Source: Uloborus plumipes
Taxonomy: Eukaryota > Arthropoda > Arachnida > Araneae > Uloboridae
Direction of reading: 5' to 3'
Assembly: GCA_038373865.1 (NCBI GenBank)
Contig: JAXGGA010002062.1
Location: 1 to 64,000, forward strand
DNA: 64,000 nucleotides
Within the stretch, counting starts at the first letter, position 1. Each line of letters opens with the position of its first letter. The notes below the pieces were generated by a model. It was given only the letters and a program-made list of their open reading frames with translations, was not told the origin of the DNA and made no database searches. A program made the position numbers and the translations under genes. Below are positions 1 through 12,120 of the stretch, piece after piece.

Positions 1-3000
1 ATCTGAAAAAAAATCAGCAAAGCACTTGATTAGTTACATAATTAAAATAGAATATCAGCAGAGCTTAAATGTTTGTATTTTATTGTATTTTTGGATTTTT
101 ATTTTTTGAAGGCATATGTGAATGATAAAAAGGACATGTGGATGACACAATGGGTATGTGAATATAACACAGTAAGTATGTGAATAACACAAACACAATA
201 GGTATATTAATGAAATTTTTTAACCAGTAAACTGTTAGACATAATTTTTAAACATTGTACTGTCATAGTTTGGCTTTTGATTCATCCACGTGTCTTATAT
301 TGGGGCATGTGAATGACAATAGAAAAAGGGCATGTGAATGACAAAACACAAGTAATTGTGTTCTCAAAAAGTCATATCTGAATATTTTTCGGCTTCACTT
401 CGAATTAGAACCCACAAATGTAAGCCTTAGGATTATTCATTATCAAAATTTATTTACATGTACATTTTACATGCATTCTGTGGGGCATGTTAATGACAAA
501 GATAAAAAACACTTGCCTTGAAAGTTGAGTTTAGCTTGCTTTTTATCAAAAAGTAATTGCAGAACAGCAAAATTAATCCTCATCCAGGAATAACAAAGGT
601 CCATGCTTTATTTTAAGATGTGTTGCCAGATTTTGAAATAAAACATTTCAGAGAAAAATATCTATACTTTTTAGCCATCTGGATGACTGATAATCGCTGG
701 GACAAAGTTTAGATTAACTTTTAGAGATATTATTTTCATATTATTTTGCTTTTTTGTGATTTACATCTTGCACACATTCATATTTATAAATAAAAAACTC
801 TTGAGAAAAAAATCACTTATTTTTTTAAAATCTATATTCCATTGATTTTGAAAATTGCACCTATGGGACAGGGCATGTGGATGACATTTCAATCTAATAT
901 CCTTTTTTTTAAATGAATAATAATTAAATATTGACATTGTTGATAACGAAAAATTATAGAACAAAAGTCGCATAAAAATATTCCCAAAATAGTTTTTTAT
1001 TAAATTAAAAACAAAAAGAGCAATCAGTATGGAACACAAATGTGCCCATTTTTGTAGAATCACCCATATAATATTTATGTGTGTGTGTGTTTCTTTTATT
1101 TACTTAGAATGTGAGAGTGTGACTTCTTACTGGTCGCCCTCCTCCTGCTGTTTCTTTGTTTTTTTTTTTATTCTATTATTGTTATTTTTTTTTTTTTTTG
1201 TTAATTGTTTGGGCTATTTTTTATTTTTTATTTATTTTTTATTTTTTTATTTATTTTTTTGAGGTAGGGAAATCAAAAGATGCAATGAACTGTTTTAAGT
1301 GGGGTAGAATGTTCGTAATTTTGGGGGGTCCGGGGGCTTCTCCGCCGGAAAAATTTTGAAAAAAAGTTTCAAAATTCTTCATTTTGAGGCCTTGTATGGC
1401 GCAATTGGGACTTCAAAAATGTGTTGGAAAAATAGGCAAACAAAAAAATTTATAAATGTTCTGCATTCTTTTGCAAATTAAGATCAATCAAAACATGTAT
1501 ATTTTTCGTAGTTTAAAAAACGATTGACATTAATCGACAGAGAGGAACTACAAGGGAGGAGAAAAGATAAACACATCATCACTTGCTTATACATTGATTT
1601 TAAGTATAGTTATTTAATAGTTTTTGATCAGTTCCCAACTCACGAACAGAAACAGCACTTAAGAGTACAAATTGAACAATAGTATAAAACGCATAAACTC
1701 CTTTAAAAGGAATAGTGTAGAAATTTAAAAAATGATGGACGTGAGAGTAATATTTTGGCCATTCAATTAATTCATAGTTTATTCATTTGATAAGAAATAT
1801 AATTGAAGCACATTTTAAGGGGTTTCAAAAGGTATTTAATGATTTTAAAAGACTCTGGAATAGGCCTTGCCCCCCCTCCCCCCAAATGTTTTATAATGTA
1901 AGACAGAAAAAGAAGTTTTCTTTTTTTACAAATTCCAAATGCCAAACTATGTCGAGTTTTCTTGCCATCCTCGAATCCGCCCACTCTTTCTTCTAACCGC
2001 TAATCCGCAGACATGGGATAGTTTCATATGTAAATGCGGCGTCTGTCAACCCATGAATCTGCCTTTGTTCTATGGAAGAATGCAGGAAGAGACACAATGT
2101 TAAACTTCTGAAAGCGATTTCACATCAGTGCAGATTGGAGTTGTTAAAATTTGGCATTTTTTATAATTTATTCAATAATGAGAAAAGAAAAAAAATTCCG
2201 ATTAAATAGTACTTTATGCAAAAAGATACTAATTTCCAAGGGGGGGCTCGAGCCCCCCCTTGCCCCCCCTTATGGGCGCCCATGGGGAGGGGGGGCGGAG
2301 ACCAAACTGACAAGGGGCCCACCATGGCTCTCCGTGGCAAATGAAATTCGCTTTCAAGAATTTTATATTATCTTCTGCTCTTTTTAACACGTACAAATAG
2401 TGTTAAGTGTTTTGTTAGTGTACACTAACAAATCGTTTTACTGTTTTTTTTTTATTTCTTTATTTTTAGTTCATTTATTATTATTATTAGTGTTTTACCA
2501 AGCTCAATTTTTATCAAATCCGAAAGCTTTGCCGTCGAACAAAACAAATTCACAACATTGCATCTAAATTAACAGTAAGGAACATGAGGAGTACGATAAC
2601 TTCGAAATCCACGAGAACATTCTATTTTCAGATTCAGATACTTCATCAAATCGAATACTGATGAAAAAGTGAAACTTAACCTGCGACAGCAGTTGAGCAT
2701 TCAAAAAAAAAAAGACTTCCTCAGACAAGTGATAAAATTCAGAAAGTTTAAAACACATTTGCAAATTCAAATTCGAAACCAATTTTCGCGCTGCGTCCAA
2801 TGTACATAAATGGTGAAACATTCTCAAACAATAAATTGACCAGACTGACTGCACTTGACAGCACGACCCACTGACCCGACAGTTTTCTTTTCGCCTGCAC
2901 GACGTCATGGCAGATTTATAAATAAAAAAAAAAAAGCCGTTCTTCCCTCTCACATTATCTATTTCTTCTCAGAAATCCTGCCTTACGTCACGTCGAGATA

Positions 3001-4075
3001 AGAAATGTCAAGTTTTTTTTTTTTTTTTTCTTTTCGAGAGAACGAATGGTCTTTTCTGCTTTCGTCCAAAAAAGGAAGAGAAGGCAGAGGCACTTATTTA
3101 CGCAAGCTTTCAAAACTGGTCCTATTGCCGCTTTAACCGAGTTGCGGGATAGTTCTGCCTCAACAGTTATCAGGGTAGATAAAACTTCGGTAGGTAATTG
3201 AAGATGACCCGCTGGGAATTAACCCATAACTGCGGTGAGGGTGCTTGCAGGGGGGCTCCAAACTTAAATTTTACGGGGGGGAGGGGGATTCTCACTTTGC
3301 AGAATGAAACTTCAAATTTTACGAAAAATAAAAAACGGCCATACAAACACAGCTCACACCTAAATCTAATGAGAAATATGTAATAAAGGCCGGGAGTGGG
3401 GAGGGGGGCAATTCTGTAATAATGTCATCCAATTCGTTGTATCGTCAGACAAAATATGCTAAAAAAGGAGTGACCACACATCTTTTTTTCTCAAAACGCG
3501 ACAGCTAACTTGTTGGGCAAAAAAAAAAAAAAAAAAGAAAAAGTTTCTATACAATTTCTGGAGACAGAAATCAACAAGTAAAATAAAATAATTTACGTCG
3601 TGCTTTTTTTTTTCTTCTGAAGCACAAATTTATCCAAAAGTACAAATAAAGTTCTTGGAATGATTTCTTACAATTACTTTAGCACTAGCAGTTATATAAG
3701 AGCTGCGTTTTATTCAGAAAAGAAAGTCCCTTAATTGGAGTGCATTAGTGGTGAAAATATTGTAAATGTTCTCAATATTAATTAGAATTTGAGAAAGGTC
3801 CCATAATTAAAACTATTACCAGTGGTCTGGTCTTTTACTTTGAAAAAAAAAATTATGTTGGTTTACTTTCTCCTGTAAGTTACTCTCTTTCAGAAAACTG
3901 GACATTTTCGCTTCTCGAAGCTGTGTTCGGAGACAACGGGATAGCCTTCCTGAAAACGGGACTGTTCCGTTCAAAACGGGGAGAATGGTCACCTTTGGTA
4001 TGGCAGGGAATATGCAGGGTTACACAGTGACAGCCATAAAATTATAATAGTTTCCGTCTTGAGGGTTCAGTTTCA
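1..4075. other. Intergenic/repeat-derived DNA without recognised gene
   Basis: No convincing coding region. It holds a cluster of short GGGCATGTGAATGACA-like motifs (about 110-890), low-complexity T-rich DNA (1140-1262), and stretches rich in G or C runs (1320-1350, 1870-1885, 2235-2300, 3245-3290, 3390-3410). The part at about 1300-1600 matches, in reverse orientation, sequence at about 59520-59830, so it is a dispersed repeat. The open frames here are short, low in complexity and resemble no family I know. Confidence 0.6.
110..890. repeat. Cluster of interspersed GGGCATGTGAATGACA motifs
   Basis: Near-copies of a 16-base motif, GGGCATGTGRATGACA, occur in one orientation near 112, 133, 152, 304, 328, 483 and 872, with related GTATGTGAATAACAC near 175. 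The spacing is irregular (about 20 to 390 bases), so this is not a simple tandem array. No terminal repeats are visible and the left side may run past the window edge. Probably the inside of an unrecognised transposable element. Confidence 0.5.
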
Positions 4076-4314
4076 AATGAAGAGGCAAGTGGATGAAAGT
4101 TATATGTGACAATTTTTGAAACTTACTTTTTACCATAGATGAAGGTGATAAGTCCATCAGTATCATGTCCCCTTAGTCACAGAAATGGTTGGTAACTAAG
4201 AATGACATTGTTTTACCCGTTAAGAAAAATCCATTAAAAAAAAACATTTTTTAAAAGCTTTTAATATAAATTTTAAAAAATGTCATATCACCTTTATCCA
4301 CTTGCCCCTTTAAA
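4076..4314. mobile_element. Short MITE with inverted termini GGCAAGTGGAT
   Basis: The left end carries GAGGCAAGTGGATGAAAG and the right end the reverse complement of GGGGCAAGTGGATAAAGG, giving inverted repeats of about 22 bases with a few mismatches over a span of about 240 bases. No coding capacity. The exact ends and target duplication are uncertain. It lies about 140 bases left of the Tc1-like element. Confidence 0.5.
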
Positions 4315-4453
4315 TGTGTTGAGATAGAGAGAAGGAAATCATTCATTTTGCGTCGCACTGACTCATACTCGACACTTCCTTGTTTTGGAATTTTCGGCAT
4401 TCCATTATTGTCAACTCAAAAATTCAAAAAATGTCTCAACTGAAAACAAAATA

Positions 4454-4650
4454 CAGCGCGTCGCAAAAGTTTAAGCACTATGCAAATTTTTGAATAAAAA
4501 GAAATCTTTTCAGCAGAATGCTTTCATATTTATACTGTAAGTGGCTACTATGATCCTAATTAAGTGGTTGAAGTTTTGAAAAATATAACCGCAACGAAAA
4601 TCAGAAAATACAAAAGATATTTTTTTGGCTGTCGCAAAAGTTTATGCACA
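4454..4650 (+). repeat. Left terminal repeat of the Tc1-like element (two direct repeats)
   Basis: The outer direct repeat is at 4454-4480 and the inner one at 4630-4650. Both contain GTCGCAAAAGTTTA, the presumed transposase binding core. The mirrored pair at 5793-5988 makes the ends nearly symmetrical in length (about 197 and 196 bp). Confidence 0.88.
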
Positions 4651-4755
4651 GATCAGATTTTATGCAAATATCTTTTGAAACGTGATGCGTGAAGAACCAG
4701 TGCGGTTCTTTTGAACGAGTTATATAGTGTAGCAATGGCTTAAAGTGTTATCAAG

Positions 4756-5753
4756 ATGCCGAAGTCACTACAGTTCTCGTCTGAAGAAGTTGTGAAACTC
4801 TGGAAGCTGAAAGTAGAAGGTAACTCTGTTATGCAAATTTCAGTGATTTTAAATCGATCTAAACGTGGTATTTATAACGTTCTGAAACGTGAAAATCAAT
4901 TTAAACCTGCGTTTCGCTCAGGAAGACCGAGAAAAACTACCTCTCGTGAAGATAGAAGAATTGAAAAACTGGCCTTAACTGAAAATGTGTCACTTAATCA
5001 AATAAAAACTAGACTTGTAACAAAATTATCACGTGATACCATAAGCAGACGAATAAAAGAATTAGGATTTATCAAAAAAAACAGAAGTTAGCTCGCAAAC
5101 CTTTTCTGAAAAAGTGTCACAAGCAAGCAAGACTGCAGTGGGCAAGCATCATATGCATAATAGTGACGAATGGATTTCTGTTGTGTTCTCTGATGAAAAA
5201 AAAATGGAATTTAAACGGTCCAGATGGGTTCTCATACTACTGCCGTGAGTTGAGGAAAGATCAGAAGTGCATATTCAGTAGGCAACATGGTGGTGGCTCA
5301 GTCATGGTATGGGGCGCTTTTTGCTTCAACGGACAAACTTCTCTTAGCTTTCTAAAGGGTAGACAAAATTCAGAAAGGTATCAAGATACCCTGAGAAAGC
5401 ATTTGTTACCATTTGGTGAAATCCTAGGTGGTCATGATTGGATTTTTCAGCAAGACAACGCTTCAATACACAATTCCCGTAGTACGAAAGAATGGCTTGC
5501 TTGTCAAAATATTTGTGTAATGAACTGGCCAGCACTCAGCCCGGATCTAAATCCCATAGAAAACATCTGGGGAATTCTCGCACGTGACGTATACCCGAAT
5601 GGGAAGCAGTATTGCTCTGTTCAAGAGCTTAAATCTGCAATCGAGGAAGACTGGTACAGACTGACTCCCGAAACCTTCCATAATCTCGTTCTATCGATGA
5701 AAAATCGCATATTTGAACTCATCGGATGCAACGGTAACACCATAGACTACTAA
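4756..5753 (+). pseudogene. Tc1-like transposase (DD34E), frameshifted
   Basis: Transposase that would cut and paste the surrounding element. The first open frame (4756-5091, 111 residues) begins MPKSLQFSSEEVV and holds the helix-turn-helix DNA-binding part followed by an AT-hook-like GRPRKTT near residues 55-61. The second (5163-5753) holds most of the catalytic domain. The first aspartate is in FSDEKK (about 5190-5200, in a third frame), the second in FQQDNASIHNS and the glutamate in PDLNPIENIWG, with 34 residues between them, as in Tc1. The frame is lost near 5075-5090 (after an A8 run), near 5155 and at the A9 run at 5196-5204. Two of the three breaks sit at A runs, so recent decay or sequencing error are both possible. 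As written it cannot make a full protein. Confidence 0.9.
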
Positions 5754-5792
5754 AAGACTTTTATACTTTCTAATATATATATATTCCGTTTT

Positions 5793-5988
5793 TGTGCTTA
5801 AACTTTTGCGACAGCAAAATTTTGATTTTATCATGTAATCGTATTTTAATTTCTATGAATCGTTTCTTAATTCGAAACATGGATTTGTAAGCTGTTTGTT
5901 TAATTACAGTAAAAATTTCAAAGCTTTTTGATGTATACTTTTCGTCTTATCAAAAGATTTCGGTTGTGCTTAAACTTGCGACGCACTG
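5793..5988 (-). repeat. Right terminal repeat of the Tc1-like element (two direct repeats)
   Basis: The inner repeat at 5793-5814 reads TGTGCTTAAACTTTTGCGAC and the outer repeat at 5966-5988 ends GCGACGCACTG. The outer copy has lost two bases of the TTTT run found in the other three copies. TA follows at 5989. Confidence 0.88.
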
Positions 5989-5990
5989 TA

Positions 5991-8134
5991 AATGTAGAAA
6001 CTCAGTTGTGGTGTCCCAACTTCTCCTTTATGTTTTAATGCATTGGTTTTACATTTCCCGCGCAATCGCCATCTTTACTCTTTTACTCTTTCATGCTGTC
6101 ACTTCAAAACTATGCCTTATCATCGCGGTTCCCTGCCTGGGGGTAATTTCCTCCAAAGTGGTAAACAGATTTTTCCAAGGGATGAAGATAAATGTAAAAG
6201 CTGGTTCATCGCTCAGTCACAAAACACATAGATAAAAGACACAATTGCTTTTCTTAAGTCTCTAGATTTAAACAGTGTACTAAATTGTAACAAAAATGCT
6301 GTGATCAATTTAAAAGCTTTTCATGGGGGGGAGGGGGGGGGTAAAAAAATAAAAAGAAAAGGGAGGAGGAGGAGGAGAGGAGAGAATAGACCGCGAAATT
6401 TTTCTCCACAATTTAACCGATCCGTGGGTAAAAAAATTGGTGAGAAACGTTTCAACAGAAATTATTTAGTTGACAGAGATCAACAAAGATTATTATTATG
6501 ATGTTTATAGTTATTTGATAACAAAAAGAGCTTTACCCACAAGTTTTAGTTTTTTTTTTTTTTCTTCTTTTGCATTTGAAAACAACTTAAAATCATGCCT
6601 ATTAAAATTTTCTACTGCATTCCACTGATTGAGGTTTGAGTAAATTTTGGGGAAAAAAAATATCCCCCTCTCCCCCACAAAAAAAAAAAAAACTCTCGCC
6701 AAAACAAAATAAGTGGCCTAAAAATAGTGGCTGGAAGCCATTTATTTCCAAGTTTATTCCAGCTGGATTGTTTTGGACAGTAGAGCCAGTTACCGTTATT
6801 TCTCAAAGATAAATAATGTGCATTGTGCAAGTGAAAATCAATTACATTATCCTGCGTTTTTAACGCAATGAGTGAACAAATTAATTCGAACGGTGCTTTT
6901 GTTTGATATGACGTAAAAACGGATCGTTTTCCTTCTACGAAGAACGTTGAAATTATTACCGGGAAATGAATGGTTTGAAATCATTAATTTCAAATTGTTT
7001 AGCATAACACGGTTTTTCAAAATTCCGCAGCATTTTATCTTTCGAAATTAAATTCTTACTACATCTGGCAAATGGAGAAGCTGTGAAATGTTTGTGGGCA
7101 AAAAGCCACACAAGCAGATTCTTAATTATTGTTATTCTATGTTTGTAGCACTATTTTAAATATCTATAGATTTATTAAACAACTACTGCAAATATTACTT
7201 TCTTTTGTGTCGAGCAAGTGAAATAAGACTAATATTCGAGCACTGTGCAAGATTTCTCAATACAAATAGTAAATGATTGGTTTTACTGTTTTCAAGTATG
7301 ACTTTCACAGACGTAATTTATAGTTGTCTCAATAGTAATTATTGAAATTAACTTCAAAATAATACATATTTTTTTAAATAAAAAGCATTTGATTGTTATA
7401 AAATTTTATTAAGGGAACGGACGTTTTTAGATGCTCTTTGCTATGAATGTCATACCCTAAGCCCATGGTCAGCAACTTGATCTCTTCAACAATGGCTCTC
7501 TTACCACAATCCAATTTTAAAAGCTAACTAAAAGCGTATCTCTAAGCATCTTCACAAATAAATTCGAAGTCCAGCAACACAGTATTAGTATAACATGTAG
7601 TAGAATATGTGCTATAAGTCTACCAAAAGAGCCGATGATTTAAGGCGGAATTGTTTTGAGTACGTAAGTTGAAAGGTTGCATTATTGACAAAAAAAATAG
7701 TGGCAACAATTGTTATGAAAAATTATGTGATTTTTTATGTTTTATAGAAACCCTAGATTCACGTCAAAACAATCATATGCGATTTAAAAATTCATTCTTA
7801 TGCGAAACACACATTATTTTTAAGTAACATACATTACTTGAGCTCACCATTTTCGGTTCTTTTTGTTGCTTTTTTGTGCTATAACGTTACTTTTTCAGAA
7901 ATTTATCTGCCTTCAAACTTACGACATGCACTATTACCGACTTTGTCCGGTTATGTCATCCAGACACTGCTGATTCGTTCTTGCATGTTATGTTGCACGT
8001 AGTTCTCCCTTAGCCACAGTTTAGAGGAGGTAATTTTTTTACTGCTTCAAACTCACTACATTATAATTTTGAAACGCGTTTCGTTTCGAATCATAGTTAT
8101 GTTTTTCTAATGCCTATTGTTGTTTCGCAAAGTT
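5991..8134. other. Non-coding stretch without recognised features
   Basis: AT-rich sequence. The only notable parts are the G/purine-rich run at 6325-6390 and poly-T/A runs at 6550-6700. Open frames are short and of biased composition. I see no gene or clear repeat boundary here. Confidence 0.5.
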
Positions 8135-9266
8135 AACAAGAAGTTCTATCAAGAACTAAACGAGCCTACTTTCCAGTACATCGACATCCTAGCATCTGAT
8201 CATTATTCTCTTGATTATCTAAGACTAAAAATTATGTCAAACATACCTTTTTAGCACTTGAAGCTGATTTCTAAAAGCAAAATATACCCCTCTCATCAGA
8301 TGAAATAGACACATAAAAAGTAAATAAATGAATAAATAAAGTTTTGTCGCACCTTTTAAAGAATGTAACTGTTACAGTTCTTCCGTAGAAAAATTCCTCA
8401 ATTGTTTTCAAAAAAAAATTAAAAGTACAAAGTACATCAAAACACATTTTATCAAAGAAAGAAAAAAAAAGGGAAAAAAAAGAAAAAAAAACTCGTCCGT
8501 TGACAAAATGTCTCGAATTTCACTTTTAATCCGTTGCCAGTTGTTAAATATAAATAAAGAATAAAATGCCCTCGTGAATGAAACATTTTTGTTACAAAAA
8601 AAATAGTCTGCCAAAAATAATAATAATAATAATAAATTCAATAAAACAAATGAATAAATAAACAAAAAATTGTCTGCACAGTCAGTCATTTTTTTTCGGA
8701 CTGTTTACTCAAAAGTTATTATTAGGGGTGACAGCTTGCTTGAGCGGTTCAATGTTGAACGAAAAATTGTTCAAATCGGAAATGTAAATACGGGAATGAA
8801 GTATCCTTGAAAAGTTCTTTCCAACAAAAAAAAGTTTGTTCAAATCGGACTGTTCATTAAAAAGTTACTATCGCGAGACCGGTTATTTGAACGGCTCAAA
8901 GTTGAACCAAAAATTGTTCAAATCGAAAAATCAAATATGGGAATGAGCTGTACTCGCCGAGATCTTTCCAACAAAAAAAAGTTTGTCCAAATCGGAATGC
9001 TCATTCAAAAGTTATTAGGGGGGACAGACAGACAGACTGACCGACCGACACACAAATTCCCCATCTCAATACCCTACTTTCAAATTTTTAATTTTTCGAT
9101 ATTCATTTCACCTTTTTATTTTTTTAACTTGGCGTTATTTTTCGGACTTCGCAATATTTTTTTTAACATGGCGGTATTTTTTGGACTTGGCGATATTTTT
9201 TAGATGAATTAAGCCACTTTTAATACTTTTTTCGTCTTGCTTTTATTTTTAACGGGAAAGTAGGCT
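8135..9266 (-). mobile_element. Helentron-like (HINE) non-autonomous element, copy 1
   Basis: On the + strand it begins AACAAGAAGTTCTATCAAG, with a hairpin AGTTCT/AGAACT around loop ATCA (8142-8157), followed by terminal repeat AGCCTACTTTCC at 8163. It ends with the inverted ACGGGAAAGTAGGCT at 9266. One inverted repeat is flush with the end while the other lies 28 bases inside behind a hairpin. Such asymmetric inverted ends are described for Helentrons/Helitron2. The inside holds two copies of a monomer of about 147 bp (GTTCAA-rich, near 8741 and 8890), a GACAGACAGACCGACC microsatellite (9028-9050) and short GGACTTGGCGATATTTT repeats. No coding capacity. Copies 2 and 3 are at 38249-40268 and 40346-41931. 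Family assignment is inference. Confidence 0.62.
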
Positions 9267-9619
9267 TAAAATGAGAGAACAGTGACTAGTTTTTGCACAT
9301 AAGATTCAGACCCCCCACCCCTTCTCATGTCACTGAGGGTGCACACAGGGGTGCCCACAGGGGGGGGGGATTATGGCGCAAGCTGCGCCATCAAAATTGG
9401 GGGGGGGGGGATTTTTTTAAACTAATTTATTTATTTAAATTTTTTTTATTTATTTTTCAAATTAAATTATTTACAGATTTTTTTCAATGTAAATTATTCA
9501 TTAATTTTTTTTCATTAAAGTTATTTTTTTATTATTATTTATTTGTTTATTTTTGTGTGTGTATGTGTGCTTGGAATATCTGGAAGGGAAAAAAGCGATT
9601 CTATTCTGCGCATAATTAG

Positions 9620-12071
9620 TAGGGTGGGCCGAAAAAACACTTTTTTTTATTTCGAATTTGTAATAGCGCGGAAAAGTTGCAAGACAAAAAGAAGGAAAAA
9701 AAAAATTATCGAAATCGGTTGATATCTTCCGATCGCGCATAAGGCCTAAAGCTTGACAAAAAATGAAAAAACTTCATTTTCGCGATTTTTTTTTAAATTT
9801 TTGAATTGGATGTTTTCGAAATGTAATAGTGCGGAAAAGTTGCTAATCGTAAAGACAAAAAGGAGGAAAAAAAATTATCGAAATCCATTGATATCTTCCG
9901 ATCGCGCATAAGGCCTAAAATTTGACAAAATATGAAAAAAACTTCATTTTTGCAATTTTTTTGAAAAAATTTTGAATGAAATGTTTTCATAATTTTTTCG
10001 CGCGGAAAAGTTTATAATTATGAAGACAAAAAGAGGGATAAAAAGGAGGGAAAAAAATATCGAAATCGATTAATATCTTCCGGTCGTGCCTAGGGCCTAA
10101 ACTTTGACAAAATATGAAAAAACATCATTTAGCGATTTTTTGTTTAATTTTTTGAATTAGATGTTTTCGTAATGCAATATTTTGTAACGTTTACTAATAT
10201 AGCCTTAAAACATTGTGCTTTGATTTTTTTTTGTCAGTTAATATCTTCCGGTTGCGCATTAATCCCAAAATTACCCAAAATAATAATTAAAAAAAGTTAC
10301 ATTTTTACGCGTTTTTGGTTTTTGATAAACAATTTTTTGTGAAATAACCGTAGTATTTTTTGAGACAGACTGACAATAATATAGAAAAATAAACAACCAC
10401 AGGTTCAGTCGATGTTATCCAGTTGCGAAAAGCCTTAGAAACTCTCATGCGCAGACGTCGGGCAGCAATCCAGGCAACGTCGCTCGCCTAGCTACGGCTC
10501 TCTTCCACTCCATCGCCGCCTTCCTAAGACCATGTCAGCTGTCTGCTTATATTGTTTTTTAGTATTTTTTTTATATTGCTTATTATTTAGTTCAATCTAG
10601 CTGTTTTGATTTTGAAAATCTTGTCGTCTTCTGTAATGATGTAGTTTTCTGCTGTGTGTGGACTCTGTGATTTAACAAAAAGTTATGTAATAACAAGACA
10701 AATACTCTAACAACAAAACAAATACTCTAATAACAAGAAAAATATTTGGCTGCCCCACTTTTGGCACTCCAAAGAACTGCCATCAAACTAACTGCCTACT
10801 GGCGAAGACACCATTATTAATTTCTAGTGCCAATTTAACCTTCCTTGAGTACGGCACCTAATGATGTCCTTGCCAGTGGACGGCTTGTTTGATGGCAGTT
10901 CTTTTGGAGTACCAAAAGTGGGGCAGCCAAATATTTGTCTTGTTATTAGAGTATTTGTCTTGTTATTTGGCCCGGCAATTGTATAACTTTTTCGTTAAAT
11001 CACCGAGTTCACACAGAGCAGTAAACTACATCATTACAGAAGACTACAAGAATTTCAAAATGAAAACAGCTAGATTGAACTAAATAATAGTACACTACGA
11101 TTACTACATAGAAACGCAAACTGAAAAAATAATATAGGAAGACAGCTGACGTGGTCCTAGGAAGGCGGCGATGGAGTGGAAGAGAGCCGTTGCCAGGTTA
11201 GCGACGTTGCATGGATTGCTGCCCGACGTCTACGCATGAGTTTCAAAAGCTTTTCGCAACTGAATAATATCGACTGAGCCTGTGGCAGTTTGTTTTTCTA
11301 CATTAATGTCAGTCTGTCTCAAAAAATAATACGGCTGTTTCACAGAAAATTATTCATCAAAAACCAAAAACGCGTAAAAATGTAACTTTTTTTTAATTAT
11401 TATTTTGGGTAATTTTGGGGTTAATGCGCGACCGGAAGATATTTACTGACCAAAAACAAAATCAAAACACAATGTTTTAAAGCTATATTAGCAAACGTTA
11501 CAAGTATTGCATTACGAAAACATCTAATTCAAAAAATTAAACAAAAAATCGCAAAAATGATGTTTTTTCATATTTTGTCAAAGTTTAGGCCCTAGGCACG
11601 ACCGGAAGATATTAATCGATTTCGATAATTTTTTCCCCTTTTTTATCCCTCTTTTTGTCTTCATAAATATCAACTTTTCCGCGCGAAAAAATTATGAAAA
11701 CAACCCATTCAAAATTTTTTCAAAAAAATCGCAAAAATGAAGTTTTTTTCTTATTTTGTCAAATTTTAGGCCTTATGCGCGATCAGAAGATATCAATGGA
11801 TTTCGATAATTTTTTTTCCTTCTTTTTGTCTTCACAATTAGCTACTTTTCCGCACTATTACATTTCGAAAACATCCAATTCAAAAATTTAAAAAAAAATC
11901 GCGAAAATGAAATTTTTTCATTTTTTGTCAAACTTTAGGCCTAATGCGCGATCGGAAGATATCAACCGATTTCGATAATTTTTTTTTCCTTCTTTTTGTC
12001 TTCATAATTCGCAACTTTTCCGCGCTATTACAAATTCGAAATTAAAAAAAGTGTTTTTTCGGCCCACCCTT
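9620..12071. mobile_element. Foldback (long inverted repeat) element, copy 1, 8 bp TSD
   Basis: A 2452 bp palindromic element with ends TAGGGTGGGCCGAAAAAACA and the inverted GGCCCACCCTT, flanked by the 8 bp duplication ATAATTAG (9612-9619, 12072-12079). The two arms (about 9620-10790 and 10885-12071) are near-identical reverse complements around a spacer of about 95 bp. Each arm contains four degenerate tandem units of about 170-180 bp marked by ATATCTTCCGATCGCGCAT-like phrases (near 9720, 9890, 10070 and 10230, mirrored on the right). No transposase. TAGGG ends with an 8 bp duplication suggest a hAT-derived non-autonomous element; that assignment is inference. Confidence 0.82.
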
Positions 12072-12120
12072 ATAATTAGTACTTCAAAAAAATTACTAAT
12101 TTATAAAAAAATAAGAGTTT

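Larger units (their letters stand above)
4454..5988 (+). mobile_element. Tc1/mariner (Tc1-like) DNA transposon with IR/DR ends
   Basis: A complete 1535 bp element flanked by TA at 4452-4453 and 5989-5990, the standard Tc1/mariner target duplication. Outer inverted repeats read CAGCGCGTCGCAAAAGTTTA on the left and, in reverse complement, CAGTGCGTCGCAAGTTTAAG on the right. A second copy of the TGTCGCAAAAGTTTATGCAC motif lies inside each end (4630-4650 and, inverted, 5793-5814). Each end is therefore about 196 bp with two direct repeats, the IR/DR layout of Sleeping Beauty-type elements. It carries one transposase gene with intact motifs but frameshifts. Confidence 0.93.

Noticed and set aside
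1029..1359. Hydrophobic open frames in T-rich DNA
   Set aside because: The phenylalanine/leucine-rich translations come from poly-T low-complexity DNA; no start context, domain or splice structure.
2564..2953. 129-codon open frame on the - strand
   Set aside because: It contains lysine/phenylalanine runs from homopolymers and matches nothing I know. No supporting context.
8733..9060. Possible CRISPR-like or satellite array
   Set aside because: The repeats are about 147 bp, diverged, without unique spacers, and bounded by transposon ends. This is a eukaryotic sequence.
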